Shown: positions 57,901 through 64,000 of the stretch, piece by piece
How the letters are laid out: each line of letters begins with the position of its first letter
Numbering within the stretch: the first letter of the stretch is position 1
Position numbers and translations under genes: made by a program
From: Myxococcales bacterium
GTDB lineage: Bacteria > Myxococcota_A > UBA9042
Assembly: GCA_009692425.1 (NCBI GenBank)
Contig: SHZF01000014.1
Coordinates: 1-64,000, forward strand
Length of the DNA: 64,000 nt
Reading direction: 5' to 3'
Notes under the pieces: generated by a model
What the model saw: only the letters and a program-made list of their open reading frames with translations
The model's database searches: none
What the model was told of the DNA's origin: nothing

Positions 57901-58482
57901 TCAGGGTTGGGCCGCCGGTCGCTGAATCGGAATGCGCACGCGGGTCGATTCTCCGGCCCGTCCGAGGTCGAGGTCGAGTGAGTTCGCTGCGGCAACCTTG
58001 GCAAATGCGGTCACGAGATCGTCGGGCGTCACGATACGCACTCCATTAATCGCACGAAGAATGTCCCCTGGTCGTACCCCGCTGCGCGCCACGCGCGGGT
58101 CGCCATTCCACAGGCTAACGATCCGAAAACCGATCAATTGGCGGCGCGCGTCGAGCACCGGCTCCAGCGGCACGTCGCGCAACAGCCAACCGGGCCCCCG
58201 CTGGAGCACCCGGTCGAGTTGGGCGACGGGGATCGTCAGAGGCTCCTGCAGCCCGTCCGCATCGATGCGTCGCGCGCCGCTGGCAGCCACCGCTCCACTG
58301 GCCACGGTGCGGGCGGCAGTGCCTTCTGTGCTGGGCGCAGGGTTCACATTGGCGGGCTCTGCGTGCCCCGACTCTGCGTTGCTTGCCGCGCCACAGGCCA
58401 CCGTGCCGAAAGACACTGAGCCGACGCCGGCGGCCAGGACGGCCGCCAACCGCATGACCGTCCAGCGCGGCCACACGGTCAT
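57901..58482 (-). CDS. PDZ-domain lipoprotein (GspC-like PDZ)
   Basis: The predicted protein has 193 aa. ATG 58482 overlaps the previous stop as ATGA. Signal with TVAC (Cys30), a Ser/Ala/Asn linker, and a C-terminal PDZ at ~115-190: FRIVSLWNGDPRVARSGVRP, GDILRAINGVRIVTPDDLVT, then LDLGRAGESTRVRIPI. The segment before it (LTIPVAQLDRVLQRGPGWLL) resembles the region before the PDZ of type II secretion protein GspC and DegP-like scaffolds, but no other secretion genes are present. Last of four overlapping genes behind eno; likely a periplasmic scaffold. Confidence 0.75.
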   Translation of the reverse strand: MTVWPRWTVMRLAAVLAAGVGSVSFGTVACGAASNAESGHAEPANVNPAPSTEGTAARTVASGAVAASGARRIDADGLQEPLTIPVAQLDRVLQRGPGWLLRDVPLEPVLDARRQLIGFRIVSLWNGDPRVARSGVRPGDILRAINGVRIVTPDDLVTAFAKVAAANSLDLDLGRAGESTRVRIPIQRPAAQP

Positions 58483-58849
58483 GGGGCTGCGCCGCAGAAG
58501 GAGTGGGTGGCCGCTTCGAGCCGGTCGGGCTTGCCGAGCAGGTCGGATCGACACACGAGACCCTCGCGGCACCCGTCCTCGGCGCTGCACGATCGCATGC
58601 ACGCCCGCACATCTGCCCCGAAATCGACGCAAATGGCCTCCGGAGGGCACTCACCGGGGCGGCAGGGCGTACGCAGGCAATAGCCCTGTGGCAGCGTGGT
58701 GTCGCACGTGAGCGTGGTGCCGCACTGGCTGTCGGCGGCGCACTCATCGCCCACGGTGGGACCGCACGCGACCAACCCGAGGCAGGCGAACGCAAGGCGG
58801 ACGCACGCGCCCGCGAAGGTACGGCAACGCGCGCGGCAGGGCAGGCGGG

Positions 58850-58853
<4 letters not shown>
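58479..58853 (-). CDS. Small Cys-rich lipoprotein
   Basis: The predicted protein has 124 aa. ATG 58853 overlaps the previous gene's stop. A signal with several Cys ends in LVAC (Cys30); the mature ~95 residues contain twelve cysteines in CxxDSQCGTTLTC and CRPGECPPEAIC patterns, resembling the Cys-rich exported proteins common in myxobacteria. These would be disulfide-bonded outside the cytoplasm. No enzymatic motif is seen. Both ends overlap neighbours by 4 nt, so it is made together with the eno transcript. Confidence 0.75.
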
Positions 58854-62810
<3,957 letters not shown>

Positions 62811-62904
62811 TGCTTGCCGGGTTGTGTCGAGGCGTGGACGCGGCGAGCCCCGCGTCCTACCCTGCGCGACCCCGAGCGGAATGCAGCCCGCCGATTGGAG
62901 AGCC

Positions 62905-63867
62905 ATGCACAAGGTCGTCATCCTCGGTTCCGGCCCGGCCGGCCTGACCGCCGCCATCTACACCGGCCGCGCGCTCCTCGAACCTGTTGTTTTCGAGGGC
63001 GGTTTCCACGACACGGGCGAACTGATGACGCCCGGCGGCCAGTTGATGATTACGACGGAAGTGGAGAATTTTCCGGGATTTCCCGAGGGAGTCACCGGCC
63101 CGGAACTCGTCGAACGCTGCCGCAAGCAGGCCCAGCGGTTCGGCGCCGTGCACCGCGACGAAGTCATCGAAGAGGTCGACTTCTCCGGATTCCCGCTGCG
63201 GCTGCGTGCCAGCGACGGATGGGTCGAGGCCGCCACCGTGATCGTGGCGACCGGAGCCAACGCGCGCTGGCTGGGCTGCAAGGGAGAAACCGAGTACCAG
63301 AACCGCGGCGTGAGCGCGTGCGCGACATGTGATGGGGCTTTTTTCAAGGACATGGAGGTCGTCGTAGTCGGCGGCGGCGACACGGCGATGGAGGAGGCGA
63401 ACTTCCTGACCCGCTACTGCCCGCGCGTCACGATCGTCCACCGCCGCGACAGTTTTCGGGCGTCGAAGACGATGGCGCAGCGCTCGCTGCAGAACCCGCG
63501 CATTTCCGTGCAGTGGAACGCCGTCGTCGACGAGGTCGTCGGTGATGGTCGCCGTGTCACCGGCGTGCGCCTGCGCTCGACCGCCGACGACAGCGTGCGC
63601 GACTTCGCGTGCCAGGGCGTGTTCGCGGCGATCGGGCACGAGCCAAACACGAAGGTGTTTCGCGGCCACCTCGACCTGCATGACGACGGCTACGTCCGCG
63701 TCGGGCCGCGGCTGACGACGAACGTGGCGGGCGTTTTTGCCGCTGGGGACGTGTGCGACAAGCGCTACCGCCAGGCGATCACGGCGGCGGGCATGGGGTG
63801 CATGGCGGCGCTCGAGGCGGAGAAGCACCTCGACGAACTCGTCGCCGCCGGGCGCATCGGCCATTGA
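62905..63867 (+). CDS. trxB: Thioredoxin reductase
   Basis: The predicted protein has 320 aa, the usual length. NADPH-dependent flavoenzyme reducing thioredoxin. FAD motif KVVILGSGPAGLTAAIYTGR at the N-terminus, redox pair in VSACATCDGAFF (CATC), NADPH motif EVVVVGGGDTAMEEANFLTR, HRRDSFRASK, and C-terminal FAD segment GVFAAGDVCDKRYRQAITA. GGAG lies 4 nt before ATG 62905; the frame upstream is antisense or non-coding. Cytoplasmic; likely partner for the thiol proteins in this region, though no trxA is in the window. Confidence 0.96.
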   Translation: MHKVVILGSGPAGLTAAIYTGRALLEPVVFEGGFHDTGELMTPGGQLMITTEVENFPGFPEGVTGPELVERCRKQAQRFGAVHRDEVIEEVDFSGFPLRLRASDGWVEAATVIVATGANARWLGCKGETEYQNRGVSACATCDGAFFKDMEVVVVGGGDTAMEEANFLTRYCPRVTIVHRRDSFRASKTMAQRSLQNPRISVQWNAVVDEVVGDGRRVTGVRLRSTADDSVRDFACQGVFAAIGHEPNTKVFRGHLDLHDDGYVRVGPRLTTNVAGVFAAGDVCDKRYRQAITAAGMGCMAALEAEKHLDELVAAGRIGH

Positions 63868-63870
63868 TCG

Positions 63871-64000
63871 CTACAGATCGACCACGCAGGCGTCGGCGGA
63901 CGCGACGTCAAAGAACAGGCCGCCGACGCGCAAGAACCGATCGAGCGAGTCGGTGGCGCACAGTTGCGTTGCGCCCGGCCGGTCCGGCAACGCGGGGGCG
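63871..64000 (-). CDS. C-terminal end of an unidentified gene entering from the right
   Basis: The last 42 codons before a TAG (63871-63873) are open to the window edge on the minus strand and read as plausible protein (LDRFLRVGGLFFDVASADAC, then VVDL). It has two cysteines. Convergent with trxB, 3 bp between the stops. Too short to identify, and the frame might be fortuitous; the compact convergent placement supports a real gene. Confidence 0.45.
   Translation of the reverse strand, partial: APALPDRPGATQLCATDSLDRFLRVGGLFFDVASADACVVDL

Overview
The window is GC-rich, densely coded chromosomal DNA that looks like a member of the Myxococcota (probably an uncultured polyangian-type lineage). 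The reasons are several: a DUF2330 protein and a phospholipase-like protein that both end in MYXO-CTERM-like tails; many lipoproteins with cysteine-rich, MopE-type repeats; a Ser/Thr kinase fused to TPRs; a TPR-adenylate cyclase; a large 180-kDa-class NAD-glutamate dehydrogenase; and paired M16 peptidases. No phage, IS transposase, CRISPR array or rRNA operon was seen. The only RNA gene recognised is a tRNA-Gly(CCC) at 35810-35880.

Layout. 1-1110: a broken cysteine-rich gene fragment, then a small two-gene unit led by a ribbon-helix-helix/zinc-ribbon regulator with a phased operator in front of it. 1197-14546: beta-helix lipoprotein, large kinase-AAA-TPR protein, NAD-GDH, TlpA-like thioredoxin, cyclophilin and TatT-like TPR protein. 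14791-19607: a tightly overlapping minus-strand run, ArsA-type ATPase > catalytic M16 > non-catalytic M16 > alarmone-hydrolase-like HD protein. 20022-29662: two unknown plus-strand genes, then a minus-strand envelope group (UshA-like selenoprotein candidate > DUF2330 > OPT transporter > phospholipase-like). 29804-38744: GT-C-like membrane protein, glutamate-cysteine ligase, cyclase, tRNA and TPR/LamG envelope proteins. 38846-43412: the classical phoH > 7TM-HD (PgpH-like) > ybeY unit. 43569-50406: ssb, then gap-pgk-tpiA-secG-dapD, convergent with serS. 50444-57719: hydrolase, lipoproteins including a 705-aa MopE-type protein, a bifunctional homocysteine methyltransferase/MTHFR, and an MBL hydrolase. 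57901-60552: eno followed by three overlapping small lipoprotein genes. 60754-64000: nitrilase, aldo/keto reductase, thioredoxin reductase and the end of an unknown gene.

Two observations stand out. First, two minus-strand open frames at 28196-29239 and 29243-29662 are the same frame separated by a single TGA. The TGA falls at the second Cys of a PCGC-like motif, and 18 nt after it lies an 8-bp hairpin with a GGUCUG loop. This is what a bacterial selenocysteine insertion element looks like, so I annotate one 488-residue selenoprotein of the UshA-like type. Second, a ~145-bp intergenic element occurs at 6845, 13410, 14634 and (diverged) 38779. Each copy sits at the stop codon of a minus-strand gene, in the same orientation, and the central stem keeps its pairing while its sequence changes. 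It looks like a structured 3'-UTR repeat or MITE-like family, and in one case it supplies the C-terminus of YbeY.

All calls come from reading the sequence; no database search was run. Family names are recognition from memory, and start codons were chosen by Shine-Dalgarno spacing, domain start and overlap with neighbours.
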